A stretch of DNA of 7,542 nucleotides, from the NCBI GenBank assembly GCA_022712785.1, contig JAFLJX010000225.1:1-7542 (forward strand). The letters run 5' to 3'. The notes beneath the pieces are model-generated. The model made no database searches and was not told the origin of the DNA. It saw only the letters and a list, made by a program, of their open reading frames with translations. Position 1 is the stretch's first letter, and every line of letters starts with the position of its first letter. The DNA comes from Mycoplasmatota bacterium. GTDB taxonomy: Bacteria > Bacillota_I > Bacilli_A > Izemoplasmatales > Izemoplasmataceae. Positions 1-6,600 of the stretch are shown here, one piece after another. The position numbers and the translations under genes were made by a program.

Positions 1-717
1 ATCTCTAAATCTTTCATCTTCAGGATGAACCATTAACGCAGTGTCTGCGTACATAGTTTCTGGACGTGTTGTTGCTATTTCTAAGAAACCAGAATCATCT
101 TCTAACATATATTTAAAATAATAAAATGCTCCTTCAACCTCTTTATGCTCAACTTCAATATTACTCAAAGCAGTTTTTGCTTGAACGTCCCAGTTTATTA
201 TTCTTTCTCCTCTATAAATTAATCCTTTATTATAAAGTTTAACAAATACTTCAGTAACAGCTTTATTTAAACCTTCGTCAAGCGTAAATCTTTCTTTAGA
301 ATAGTCAACACTTATTCCTAGTGCCTCCCACTGTTCTCTTATGTGTCCTGCGTATTCATCTTTCCATTCCCAAGCTCTTTCTAAGAACTTTTCTCGTCCT
401 ATTTCATAACGAGAAGTTCCTTCTTCTCGTAATTTTGCGTCAACTTTTGCTTGAGTTGCAATTCCTGCATGATCCATTCCTGGTAAGTATAAAGCATCAT
501 ACCCTTGCATTCTTTTTCTTCTTATAATCAAATCTTGGATAGTATTATCCCAAGCATGTCCTAAGTGCAACTTCCCTGTAACATTTGGTGGAGGAATGAT
601 TATTGAGAATGGTTCCTTGCTTAAATCACCACTTTTAAAGTAGTCACCTTTAAGCCAAAAATCATATTTTCCTGTCTCAACTTCTTGGTGATTGTATTTT
701 TTTTCTAGTTCTTTCAT
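1..717 (-). CDS. valS: Valyl-tRNA synthetase, N-terminal part (runs off the left edge)
   Basis: This class I aminoacyl-tRNA synthetase charges tRNA-Val with valine in the cytoplasm. Translating the minus strand from the ATG at 717-715 gives 239 residues, open to the window edge; the full protein is usually near 880 residues, so about a quarter is present. The class I signature is at residues 42-54: PPPNVTG followed by HLGH, the HIGH-type ATP-binding motif. GMDHAGIATQ follows, and TTRPET (216-221) begins the CP1 editing domain that hydrolyses mischarged Thr-tRNA. The start is supported by AGGAGG at 725-730, seven bases upstream of ATG. The gene sits behind a T-box leader with its own promoter and is therefore controlled independently of engB. 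No frameshift or missing key residue is seen in the visible part. Identification is secure because several diagnostic motifs occur in the correct order. Confidence 0.97.
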   Translation of the reverse strand, partial: MKELEKKYNHQEVETGKYDFWLKGDYFKSGDLSKEPFSIIIPPPNVTGKLHLGHAWDNTIQDLIIRRKRMQGYDALYLPGMDHAGIATQAKVDAKLREEGTSRYEIGREKFLERAWEWKDEYAGHIREQWEALGISVDYSKERFTLDEGLNKAVTEVFVKLYNKGLIYRGERIINWDVQAKTALSNIEVEHKEVEGAFYYFKYMLEDDSGFLEIATTRPETMYADTALMVHPEDERFRD

Positions 718-740
718 TATAATTCCTCCTTTTTGTATAT

Positions 741-768
741 AAAAAGCTCGTCCAAAATAAGGACGAAC
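741..768 (-). terminator. Regulated intrinsic terminator of the valS T-box
   Basis: On the minus strand, GTTCGTCC pairs with GGACGAGC (8 bp, one G-U pair) around a 7-base loop and is followed by a run of five T. It lies between the T-box antiterminator sequence and the valS ribosome binding site, the standard position for the alternative terminator of a T-box leader. Confidence 0.93.
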
Positions 769-970
769 TATATTAATCCGTGGTACCACCTTTGTTCCTA
801 GTTAATCTAGGCACTCAATCTATTAACGCAAGTTTACGTTTATAACTACTATTAATTTCATTATAACTACTCCTAGGCTACCTTCTAAAACAATATCTGT
901 TAGTTTCCAGCAATTCACTAACTCTCTTTAAGATATTATGCTTTGTACTCTTCCTATTCACTGTATTTAC
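741..970 (-). promoter_or_regulatory. T-box riboswitch leader of valS (tRNA-Val sensing)
   Basis: This untranslated leader binds uncharged tRNA and switches between antiterminator and terminator. Read on the minus strand it contains the Stem I element AGAGAG followed by a GGAAAC-type apical region (about 905-925), and an upper stem of AATATCT pairing with AGATATT. The specifier region reads GAAGGUAGCC, with GUA (valine) at 881-879. The conserved T-box GGTGGTACCACGG lies at 779-791. Its UGGU can pair with the ACCA end expected for tRNA-Val, whose discriminator base is A. The terminator hairpin follows at 741-768. The specifier register is inferred: GGU (glycine) is the adjacent register, but the UGGU bulge and the downstream valS gene both favour valine. 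Low charged tRNA-Val should raise valS expression. Confidence 0.95.
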
Positions 971-974
971 ATGT

Positions 975-1003
975 ATTTTAACATATGGTTATATCTTTGT
1001 AAA
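975..1003 (-). promoter_or_regulatory. SigA-type promoter of the T-box/valS transcript
   Basis: The minus strand reads TTTACA (998-1003), a 17-base spacer, then TAAAAT (975-980). Transcription would begin near 968, just before T-box Stem I. Both hexamers are 5/6 matches to consensus and the spacing is ideal. Confidence 0.8.
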
Positions 1004-1154
1004 GATTATCAGAAAAGCTATTTCTAATATACATATATAAAATTATTTAATTCTATTAAAACTACACAAATTTAATTAATTAAAAAACAATAGTCATAAA
1101 AATATTAATCAATTATTTCATTTATTTTGAAATAACAATGGTATATGTTAACAA
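1004..1154. other. AT-rich spacer between the engB terminator and the valS promoter
   Basis: No open reading frame with a ribosome binding site is visible. The only structure noted is an AT-only inverted repeat, TTATTTCA (1113-1120) and TGAAATAA (1128-1135), which has no G-C clamp beyond one pair and no T-run, so it is unlikely to be a terminator. Confidence 0.5.
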
Positions 1155-1156
1155 GT

Positions 1157-1182
1157 AAAAAAGGCTACAACTGTAACCTTTA
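1157..1182 (-). terminator. Intrinsic terminator downstream of engB
   Basis: On the minus strand AAAGGTTA (1181-1174) and TAGCCTTT (1167-1160) form an 8-bp stem with one G-U pair and a six-base loop, followed by T residues (1159-1157). It lies about 53 bases after the engB stop codon. It separates engB from the independently promoted valS transcript. Confidence 0.8.
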
Positions 1183-1234
1183 AATTATTTAGCTTAGTAA
1201 AATATCGACTAAACATTATACACTTACAGGATAA

Positions 1235-1828
1235 TTACTTTTCAACTATTGTGTAATTGTTAATAATTTGATAAATTTCTTCCATATTGGTTTTCAGAAC
1301 TGATGAATAAGGTATAAATATATCACCTTGATCTAATACTAACTCACTTTTTAACTCCTTAATTCTTTTAGGAGTTCTATTTTTTGTAATTTTATCTGAT
1401 TTGGTACCAACTACTAAACAAGGTATGTGATAACTTTTTAAGAAGTTATACATTAAAATGTCATCTTCTGTTGGATTATGTCTAAAATCTATTAAAAGGA
1501 TAACTAATCTTAAATTAGATCTGTTTAATAGGTATTCTTCTATCATTCTTCCAAATTCTTCACGCGCTGTTTTGCTAACTTTTGCATAACCATAACCTGG
1601 AACATCAACAAAATAGAATGCTTCATTAACTAAATAAAAGTTTAATGTTTGTGTTTTCCCGGGTTTACCAGATGTGTGTGCAATATTTTTGCGATTTAAC
1701 ATTGAATTAATAAAACTACTTTTCCCTACATTACTACGTCCTGCGATAACTATTTCAGGAAGATTATCAGTAGGGCAAAATGACGTTTCTACAAAGCTAC
1801 CTTTAAACTCTACACTTCTTATTATCAT
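1235..1828 (-). CDS. engB: Ribosome biogenesis GTP-binding protein EngB/YsxC
   Basis: This small essential TRAFAC-class GTPase assists late assembly of the 50S ribosomal subunit in the cytoplasm. At 197 residues it has the usual family length (about 195-210). All GTPase motifs are visible: G1/P-loop GRSNVGKSS (30-38), G2 region PGKTQTLNFY (56-65), G3 DVPGYG (75-80), G4 TKSD (142-145) and G5 YSSV (174-177). GYGYAKV after G3 is also typical of EngB. I chose the ATG at 1828 because AAGGTG lies six bases upstream. The in-frame GTG at 1837 overlaps that Shine-Dalgarno sequence and is unlikely to be used. In many Bacilli this gene directly follows lon or clpX; here it stands alone, divergent from a membrane protein gene, with its own promoter and terminator. 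Confidence 0.97.
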   Translation of the reverse strand: MIIRSVEFKGSFVETSFCPTDNLPEIVIAGRSNVGKSSFINSMLNRKNIAHTSGKPGKTQTLNFYLVNEAFYFVDVPGYGYAKVSKTAREEFGRMIEEYLLNRSNLRLVILLIDFRHNPTEDDILMYNFLKSYHIPCLVVGTKSDKITKNRTPKRIKELKSELVLDQGDIFIPYSSVLKTNMEEIYQIINNYTIVEK

Positions 1829-1853
1829 ATATATCACCTTTTCTCATATATAT

Positions 1854-1865
1854 ATTATCACACTT
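1854..1865 (-). promoter_or_regulatory. Probable extended -10 promoter of engB
   Basis: The minus strand reads TGTGATAAT, an extended -10 (TG, one base, then GATAAT at 1859-1854). The -35 region is poor: TTAGAA lies 17 bases upstream. The predicted start of transcription near 1847 gives a leader of about 20 bases. Inferred from sequence match only. Confidence 0.45.
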
Positions 1866-1910
1866 AACATATAAATTTCTAAATTATGATGAAATTAGAA
1901 ATATTTGTTA

Positions 1911-1930
1911 TATAATATTTTTATGGAGGT
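1911..1930 (+). promoter_or_regulatory. -10 box and ribosome binding site of the membrane protein gene
   Basis: A perfect TATAAT (1911-1916) lies 22 bases before the ATG at 1939, with no convincing -35 hexamer. GGAGGT (1925-1930) is the ribosome binding site, eight bases before the start. If the -10 is real the untranslated leader is only about 16 bases, barely enough for the Shine-Dalgarno sequence. It is divergent from the engB promoter within about 110 bp. Confidence 0.5.
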
Positions 1931-1938
1931 GCTAATTT

Positions 1939-2718
1939 ATGGTTAACCCATTAAAGAAACATTATATTAATCTTGATAATCAAGAATTATCAATAAATTC
2001 TGAAGATACCTATAAAAACTTAAAGATTAAAAGACAGTTATTAAAAGATAGACAATCGAGAATTCTGGTAATGAGCCTTCTTTTAGCAGCTTTACTCTTC
2101 ACAGTATTCTTTGGAACTCTTGAAAATCCATTTAAATACACTTTTAGTAAAATCGGTAATAGATTTGATCACAGAATATTATTTATAATATGGGCTTTGT
2201 TTACAGGTTTAACGATACAATTTAGCCTGATACAATTGTTTAGGCTAGAACGTTTTAGTTTTACAAAGGCTTATAAATATATATTAGCTTCAACATTCTT
2301 TTTAGTAGCGACTTCAATAGCTCCATCCATGAGAGAGATTTACCCATTTTATTTTTGGATTCATAAAATAACTGCTGTTTTGTTCTTTGTGTTTTTAGCA
2401 TTAAGTATGGGTCCATTTCTAAAATTTGTTTCAAAAGAAAATCCTAGACTGCGTAAAGTTATATTGGTGTGGACTATCATTGTCTTAGGTGGAGTAATAT
2501 TTTGGGCACTTATGTATGGGAATGCTGGAATATTTGAATTGTGGGGATTTGCGAGCACTCTGGTCTTCCTTCTCTATCTTAGTTTAACTTTATTTGAAGA
2601 ACAAATAGTAAAACAATCAGTAAAACTTCTTAGAGGAGAACATGATTTGAATTTGGGCATTGAAAGTATCTTTGTTAATTGGGAAAAAATTCTTAAAAAT
2701 AACAATAAAAAGAGCTGA
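1939..2718 (+). CDS. Hypothetical six-helix integral membrane protein
   Basis: I do not recognise this 259-residue protein. It has a charged, soluble N-terminus (residues 1-41, rich in Lys, Asn and Asp), then six likely membrane helices at about 42-61, 78-101, 112-130, 137-163, 173-194 and 198-218, and a polar C-terminal tail of about 40 residues. There is no signal peptide and no evident enzyme motif. The even helix count and Lys/Arg-rich ends suggest both termini are cytoplasmic. The helical layout loosely recalls DUF998/Frag1-type six-helix proteins, but that is a guess from topology, not a match. The ATG at 1939 has GGAGGT eight bases upstream. The gene is a single-gene unit on the plus strand between minus-strand genes, so its neighbours give no functional clue. 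Its stop codon overlaps the loop of the downstream terminator hairpin. Confidence 0.88.
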   Translation: MVNPLKKHYINLDNQELSINSEDTYKNLKIKRQLLKDRQSRILVMSLLLAALLFTVFFGTLENPFKYTFSKIGNRFDHRILFIIWALFTGLTIQFSLIQLFRLERFSFTKAYKYILASTFFLVATSIAPSMREIYPFYFWIHKITAVLFFVFLALSMGPFLKFVSKENPRLRKVILVWTIIVLGGVIFWALMYGNAGIFELWGFASTLVFLLYLSLTLFEEQIVKQSVKLLRGEHDLNLGIESIFVNWEKILKNNNKKS

Positions 2719-2734
2719 TTAGCTCTTTTTATTG
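2703..2734. terminator. Bidirectional terminator shared by two converging genes
   Basis: A perfect 14-bp inverted repeat, CAATAAAAAGAGCT (2703-2716) and AGCTCTTTTTATTG (2721-2734), encloses a four-base loop. The arms give a T-run on both strands, so it can stop transcription from the plus-strand membrane protein gene and from the minus-strand threonine aldolase gene, whose stop codon is 13 bases away. The 5' arm is coding: it spans the last codons of the membrane protein, and the TGA stop occupies 2716-2718. Confidence 0.93.
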
Positions 2735-2747
2735 TTTGGACGCAAAG

Positions 2748-3761
2748 TTAGATACTTATAAATTCATTTATTAGCTCTATTAGTTGATCGATGTTTTCAC
2801 GACTAATATCATTATGTACAGCAATTCTTGTTCTTTTTCCTCTATTTCCAGCGAATACTATTCCTTTTTCAAATAGAAAATCAGCTAACTTCATAAAATC
2901 TAATGTACTTTTAATAAAAACCATATTTATATCCAAACTAGAGAAATCTACATCAATTTCTTTTATTTTATCTAATTTGCCTGCTAAATACGTAGCATTT
3001 TGATGATCTTCTTCTAATCTTTTTGTCATTTCTTTTAATGAAATAATCCCAGCAGCTCCTAAAATCCCTACTTGTCTCATTCCACCACCAAGCATTTTAC
3101 GACCACGTCGTGCTTTTTGTATAAACTGTTTACTTCCACATAATACACTACCAACAGGGCTAGCTAGTCCTTTGGATAAACAGAAAGTAACACTATCAAC
3201 ATATTGACATATCACACTTGCATCAACTTTTAAAAATGTTGCGGCGTTAAATAATCTTGCTCCATCTAAGTGAATCTTAAGATTATTCTCTTTTGCTATA
3301 TCATAAACACTTTTCATGTAGTCTATAGGTAGTACTTTTCCGCTCCCATGTGCATTTTCTAAACAAATAAGACTCGAATCAGGATAATGGACATCTTGCT
3401 CTCTAATCCCGTATTTTATGCTTTTAAGAGGCATCATACCCTCAACCTCATCAACTAAATGGTAACTAACACCACTTATTACTGCACTTGCTCCTACCTC
3501 ATAATTCTTTATATGAGATTTACTACCAACAATTATCTCATCACCTCTTGAAGTATGTGTATATATACTTAATTGGTTACCCATTGTACCACTAGTAACA
3601 AAAAGACCCGCTTCTTTTCCTGTCATTTTTGCAGCTAATGATTCAAGTTCCTTTATTGTTGGATCATCTTCGTAAACATCATCGCCTACAATTGCATTTG
3701 CCATAGCTAATCTCATCTCTTTTGTAGGCTTTGTTACAGTATCACTTCTAAAATCAATCAT
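2748..3761 (-). CDS. ltaA: Low-specificity L-threonine aldolase (PLP-dependent)
   Basis: This cytoplasmic fold-type I pyridoxal-phosphate enzyme cleaves L-threonine and L-allo-threonine to glycine and acetaldehyde. At 337 residues it has normal family length. Visible motifs are DFRSDTVTKPT (3-13), GDDVYEDDPT (26-35), the cofactor phosphate-binding SGTMGNQ (57-63), His83 in SHIKNYEVG (stacks on the PLP ring in characterised homologues), LDGAR (165-169, the Asp contacts the PLP nitrogen), LSKGL with the Schiff-base Lys197, and a C-terminal RTRIAVH with Arg312 as carboxylate ligand. Residue roles are family knowledge. The start is ATG 3761, with AGAGGTG six bases upstream; the in-frame GTG at 3770 overlaps that ribosome binding site. 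It converges on the membrane protein gene and shares its terminator. The gene symbol is uncertain (ltaA, ltaE and glyA-like names are all used). Confidence 0.95.
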   Translation of the reverse strand: MIDFRSDTVTKPTKEMRLAMANAIVGDDVYEDDPTIKELESLAAKMTGKEAGLFVTSGTMGNQLSIYTHTSRGDEIIVGSKSHIKNYEVGASAVISGVSYHLVDEVEGMMPLKSIKYGIREQDVHYPDSSLICLENAHGSGKVLPIDYMKSVYDIAKENNLKIHLDGARLFNAATFLKVDASVICQYVDSVTFCLSKGLASPVGSVLCGSKQFIQKARRGRKMLGGGMRQVGILGAAGIISLKEMTKRLEEDHQNATYLAGKLDKIKEIDVDFSSLDINMVFIKSTLDFMKLADFLFEKGIVFAGNRGKRTRIAVHNDISRENIDQLIELINEFISI

Positions 3762-3850
3762 ACAGAGCACCTCTTATTCATTTTCTATTTAAAAGTATGA
3801 AACTAAAAACGTCGACATCTAAAAATAGCACTTGTTATGAGGTTAACATA

Positions 3851-3878
3851 ATAATAATATTTTTAAATATATTGACAA
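3851..3878 (-). promoter_or_regulatory. Probable promoter of the threonine aldolase gene
   Basis: The minus strand reads TTGTCA (3878-3873), a 16-base spacer, then TATTAT (3856-3851). Transcription from here would give a leader of about 80 bases before the ATG at 3761. I see no riboswitch or attenuator in that leader. A plus-strand TTGACA (3872-3877) overlaps the same site but lacks a good -10. Confidence 0.5.
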
Positions 3879-3930
3879 AAATATGATATTTTTAATACAT
3901 AATCGAGTGTTTTTAGATAATTATAATATG

Positions 3931-3956
3931 AAGTTGGCAATTGCCAACTTTTTATT
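3931..3956. terminator. Palindromic hairpin just after pepF, likely terminator
   Basis: AAGTTGGC (3931-3938) and GCCAACTT (3943-3950) form a perfect 8-bp stem around AATT, a 20-base palindrome with a G-C-rich core. It begins six bases after the pepF stop codon on the minus strand, so it is the natural pepF terminator. Oddly, the good T-run (TTTTTATTTTATTTT) is on the plus strand, while minus-strand transcripts meet only CATATTATAATT. It may be bidirectional or a 3'-end stabilising hairpin for pepF mRNA. Confidence 0.6.
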
Positions 3957-5714
3957 TTATTTTGTTAGTTCTAAGAATAAATCAATCTCTTTAACTATAA
4001 CTTCCAAACTACTATTCCAAAATTCTCTACTAGAAATATCTAGCCCAACTAGGCTAGCCACATCTTCAACACTCATTTGTCCTGTTTTTTGTAGTAATAA
4101 GTTAACTTTTTCAACAAATGGTTTACCTTGTTTGATAAATTCAGCATAAATTCCTTTAGCAAATAGTAACCCAAAGGCATATGGAAAATTATAAAACGAT
4201 AGTCCTCCTCTATAGTAATGACCTTTATTAAGCCAAGCATAAGGCATTAAATAGTCATGATCAAGACTATCACCATAAGCTTCTTTTTGTGATTTGATCA
4301 TCATTTCGTTTAACATTCTAGGATTTAAAGGTGTGGTCTTACGTTTATCAAATACTTCAGCTTCAAAGATAAATCTTGATAAAATGTCTACGACTACCTG
4401 TGTAGACCCTTTTAATGATTGTTCTAATATTGTAATTTTTTCATTATCATTAGCATCTTTTAAAGCAGCATTTTTAACAATTGTTTCACAGAATGTTGAC
4501 GCAGTTTCAGCTACAGGCATAGTATAACTTGAATTTACAACTCTTTCCTTAAAAATTTGATCTCCATGATATGCATGCCCTAATTCATGAGCTAGTGTAA
4601 TTACTCCACTGAATGAACCGCTAAAATTAGTCAATATGCGTGATTGTTTTATAGGATGGATGTTAGCACAGAATGCTCCACCTCTTTTTCCTGGACGTGA
4701 TGTGTAATCAATCCATTCTTCATCTCTTGCGCGTCGTGCTAAAGCTTCAAGTCCTGGACTAAATGTTCTGAAGTTTTCAAAAATATATTCCATTGCTTCG
4801 TCAACAGTAAATTCTTTCGAAGATTCGCCCATTGGAGCGAATATATCATAATATGGAAGGCCATTTTTATGACCCAATAATTCAGCTTTACGTTTTAAAT
4901 ACTTATGGAAATGTGGCAAATATTCTTTCATAGATTCAATTAATGCATCAAGAGTACTTTTTTTCATTCTTGATTGATAAACCGCTTGATCAAGAGCACT
5001 TTCAAATCCTCTTAATTCACATAGTGTATTTACTTCTCCTTTTACACCATTTAAGGCATATGCAACACTTTGTGCTATTTTTGGGTAAGCAGCCAATTCA
5101 GCTTCGTAGGCCGCTTTTCTTACTTTAGGATCTTTGTCGCTACTTAAATTTCTAACTTCTGACAAAGTTATTTTTTTATCATCGTAATCAACTTTTAAAG
5201 TAGCTGTCAACTCGCTTTGTAATTGTCCCCATGCACTTGAACCTGTTTGTGATAGCTTTGAGATGATAATCTCTTCTCCATCACTTAATAAGTACTTAGA
5301 ACCTTCAACAATTCTATTTATATAGTACTTAACTTCGGTTAATAACTCATCAGAGTCAATTAACTCATCTAAATTATCAATAGTTGGTATCCATTTAGAA
5401 AATCTTGTAGAAGCTAGTGTCGTTTTTGAAGATAGTTGTTGCATTTTATTCAAGTACTTCTTAGCTTCTTCATTCATTGCATCAGTTGATATAGTTAATG
5501 AGCAAAAAATGAATGACTTAATCAATAATGAACGTAATTCTTCAGATTTAACAATAAATGTCTTAATCTTATTAATGGAATCATCAGTATCATTAAACTC
5601 TTTAAGAGCATACGAATTTGACTCTTCAATTAATTTTTCTATTAAAACTAGTGAATCTTGAAATTCTTTTGATTCAAAAGATGTGAATAATGCGTCTAAA
5701 CTCCATTTTTTCAT
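3957..5714 (-). CDS. pepF: Oligoendopeptidase F, M3-family zinc metallopeptidase
   Basis: This enzyme hydrolyses internal bonds of short oligopeptides, typically in the cytoplasm, as part of peptide use and turnover. At 585 residues it fits the M3B PepF family (about 560-605). The zinc site is clear: HELGH at 376-380 in LAHELGHAYHG, with the third ligand expected at Glu403 in VAETAST. Downstream, HYYRGGLSFYNFPYAFG (about 499-515) carries the conserved His/Tyr cluster that positions substrate in M3 enzymes. RGGAFCANIH (about 344-353) is also family-typical. No signal peptide or membrane segment is seen. The start is ATG 5714, with GGAGGT (5721-5726) six bases upstream; the in-frame ATG at 5735 precedes that site and would place it inside the coding region. 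The gene is a single unit with its own putative promoter and a hairpin at its 3' end. Confidence 0.96.
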   Translation of the reverse strand: MKKWSLDALFTSFESKEFQDSLVLIEKLIEESNSYALKEFNDTDDSINKIKTFIVKSEELRSLLIKSFIFCSLTISTDAMNEEAKKYLNKMQQLSSKTTLASTRFSKWIPTIDNLDELIDSDELLTEVKYYINRIVEGSKYLLSDGEEIIISKLSQTGSSAWGQLQSELTATLKVDYDDKKITLSEVRNLSSDKDPKVRKAAYEAELAAYPKIAQSVAYALNGVKGEVNTLCELRGFESALDQAVYQSRMKKSTLDALIESMKEYLPHFHKYLKRKAELLGHKNGLPYYDIFAPMGESSKEFTVDEAMEYIFENFRTFSPGLEALARRARDEEWIDYTSRPGKRGGAFCANIHPIKQSRILTNFSGSFSGVITLAHELGHAYHGDQIFKERVVNSSYTMPVAETASTFCETIVKNAALKDANDNEKITILEQSLKGSTQVVVDILSRFIFEAEVFDKRKTTPLNPRMLNEMMIKSQKEAYGDSLDHDYLMPYAWLNKGHYYRGGLSFYNFPYAFGLLFAKGIYAEFIKQGKPFVEKVNLLLQKTGQMSVEDVASLVGLDISSREFWNSSLEVIVKEIDLFLELTK

Positions 5715-5760
5715 ATATGTACCTCCATTTATCATATTTTATCATATTTTTTAATCATAT

Positions 5761-5790
5761 AAAATACTCAAACTATCAGTTTTTTGTCAT
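5761..5790 (-). promoter_or_regulatory. Possible promoter of pepF
   Basis: The minus strand reads ATGACA (5790-5785), an 18-base spacer, and TATTTT (5766-5761). Further down, three close copies of TATGAT (between about 5729 and 5759) offer alternative -10 sites, so the exact start of transcription is uncertain. Confidence 0.35.
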
Positions 5791-5924
5791 AAGTAGCATT
5801 TTAATACAATATTATATTAATATTGCAATTATGAACATAATTACGTGTGTTTCTATATTAATCACTTTGGCATATCGCGTCAATACTATTAATGTGAAGT
5901 AGTTTTATTCTATTTTATTTTCAC

Positions 5925-5963
5925 AAAAAAACAAGAAATTCTATCTTAATTAGAATTTCTTGT
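5925..5963 (-). terminator. Intrinsic terminator facing left, downstream of the tetR region
   Basis: ACAAGAAATTCTA (5931-5943) and TAGAATTTCTTGT (5951-5963) form a perfect 13-bp stem with a seven-base loop. On the minus strand it is followed by seven T. It would stop transcripts coming from tetR and the decayed repeats before they reach pepF. Confidence 0.85.
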
Positions 5964-5977
5964 CATATATTATAAGG

Positions 5978-6002
5978 AAAAAACTACAATTGTAGTTTTT
6001 TT
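5978..6002. terminator. Palindromic terminator, possibly bidirectional
   Basis: AAAAAACTACAA (5978-5989) and TTGTAGTTTTTT (5990-6001) are perfectly complementary, giving a stem of at least 9 bp with a CAATTG loop and T-runs on both strands. With the hairpin at 5925-5963 it makes a tandem terminator pair at the left end of the decayed repeat region. The short and AT-rich stem makes it the weaker of the two. Confidence 0.7.
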
Positions 6003-6285
6003 AGACGGTATAGTATAAAGGTTCTAGGTAGAAGGTTATCTTTAACTTTTTACGTAATTTTCCCAGCCTAGAACTTCCATGAAGCATATCAAAATATGAT
6101 TTAGTCTTGTAAACCAGTTAGAATATAGTGATTTTATTTTCATTTCATTTACCACCACTATTTTCCCATTCTTTTACGAAAATATAGTGAACACATTATT
6201 AACTCTCGGGATTTCTTAGTTTTGTAATCTTACATATCCAATTTCTTCGTTATAACATGACTGAAAAACTACAGAAGTTTTATTT
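6003..6285 (-). repeat. Degenerate tandem repeat unit 2 (distal copy, no intact gene)
   Basis: This unit aligns with the unit at 6286-6600 at an offset of about 282-285 bases. The best-kept segment is 6072-6097, which matches 6357-6382 at 25 of 26 bases. The stretch 6220-6251 matches 6499-6533 at about 75% with one gap, and in the neighbouring unit that position is the tetR stop codon and the sequence after it. On the minus strand a short open stretch encodes SYFDMLHGSS, close to YFDMLRGSF in the other unit, but stop codons break every frame. It is cut off by the terminator pair at 5925-6002. I read it as decayed duplicated DNA; a functional RNA is not excluded. Confidence 0.6.
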
Positions 6286-6600
6286 AGTCATTGTTGTGAT
6301 AAAGGTTTTACATGGTTAGTACTCTTTCCATTTTTTTACGAATTTCATATCATTGAAACTTCCACGAAGCATATCAAAATATACATTTATGCTGCAAATT
6401 GGTTAAAATCAGTAATTATATTTTTATTAATTCTATTACGTTTTTATCTTATTTTTTTTATACAAATCTAATTATTACATTATTAATTCTGTTGCACTTC
6501 TTTTTTGCGATCTTATATAGCCTATTTTTTGTTACAATATCCCTTTAAGTAAGAAGTTAACTTGGGTTTGATAAAAGTCAATAGCGTCTTTAGTAGTTAA
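6286..6600 (-). repeat. Degenerate tandem repeat unit 1, overlapping the tetR 3' end
   Basis: Unit 1 begins within the last 20 or so codons of tetR and runs through its 3' flank. Corresponding landmarks in unit 2 are a TTAGTA at 6590 against 6316 (plus strand), TGATA at 6569 against 6297, and the tetR TAA at 6532-6534 against a TAA at 6250-6252. The non-coding part (6286-6531) carries the well-conserved 26-base segment at 6357-6382, which on the minus strand could encode YFDMLRGSFN before a stop. FxMxRxxxN in this peptide resembles FSMMRNILN at tetR residues 163-171, hinting that this segment too descends from a tetR 3' end. No ribosome binding site or intact reading frame is present between 6003 and 6531. 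Confidence 0.55.

Noticed and set aside
321..527. Plus-strand 68-codon open frame
   Set aside because: It is antisense inside valS, lacks a ribosome binding site, and has the Leu/Phe-rich look of a reverse-strand shadow of an AT-rich gene.
1113..1135. Inverted repeat TTATTTCA/TGAAATAA as a terminator or operator
   Set aside because: The stem is almost entirely A-T, no T-run follows, and it lies beyond the clear engB terminator; chance is likely in this composition.
1674..1874. Plus-strand 66-codon frame opposite engB
   Set aside because: It is antisense to the well-defined engB gene and has no ribosome binding site.
3883..4149. Plus-strand 88-codon open frame starting before and running into pepF
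   Set aside because: Most of it is antisense to the pepF 3' end, there is no Shine-Dalgarno before the ATG, and it reads through a terminator hairpin.
5690..5902. Plus-strand 70-codon frame and a nested 23-codon hydrophobic frame starting at about 5831
   Set aside because: No ribosome binding site precedes either start, the longer frame begins antisense inside pepF, and the composition is that of AT-rich spacer. A small toxin peptide was considered but nothing supports it.
6003..6382. Repeat pair as a CRISPR array or insertion sequence
   Set aside because: There are only two degenerate units with a period near 285 bases, no short regular spacers, no terminal inverted repeats and no transposase remnant.
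6200..6540. Broken reading frames giving IGYVR and IGYIR, resembling the start of serine recombinases
   Set aside because: The likeness is five residues long, stops follow at once, and no downstream recombinase motifs appear. The stretch is better explained as the duplicated flank of tetR.
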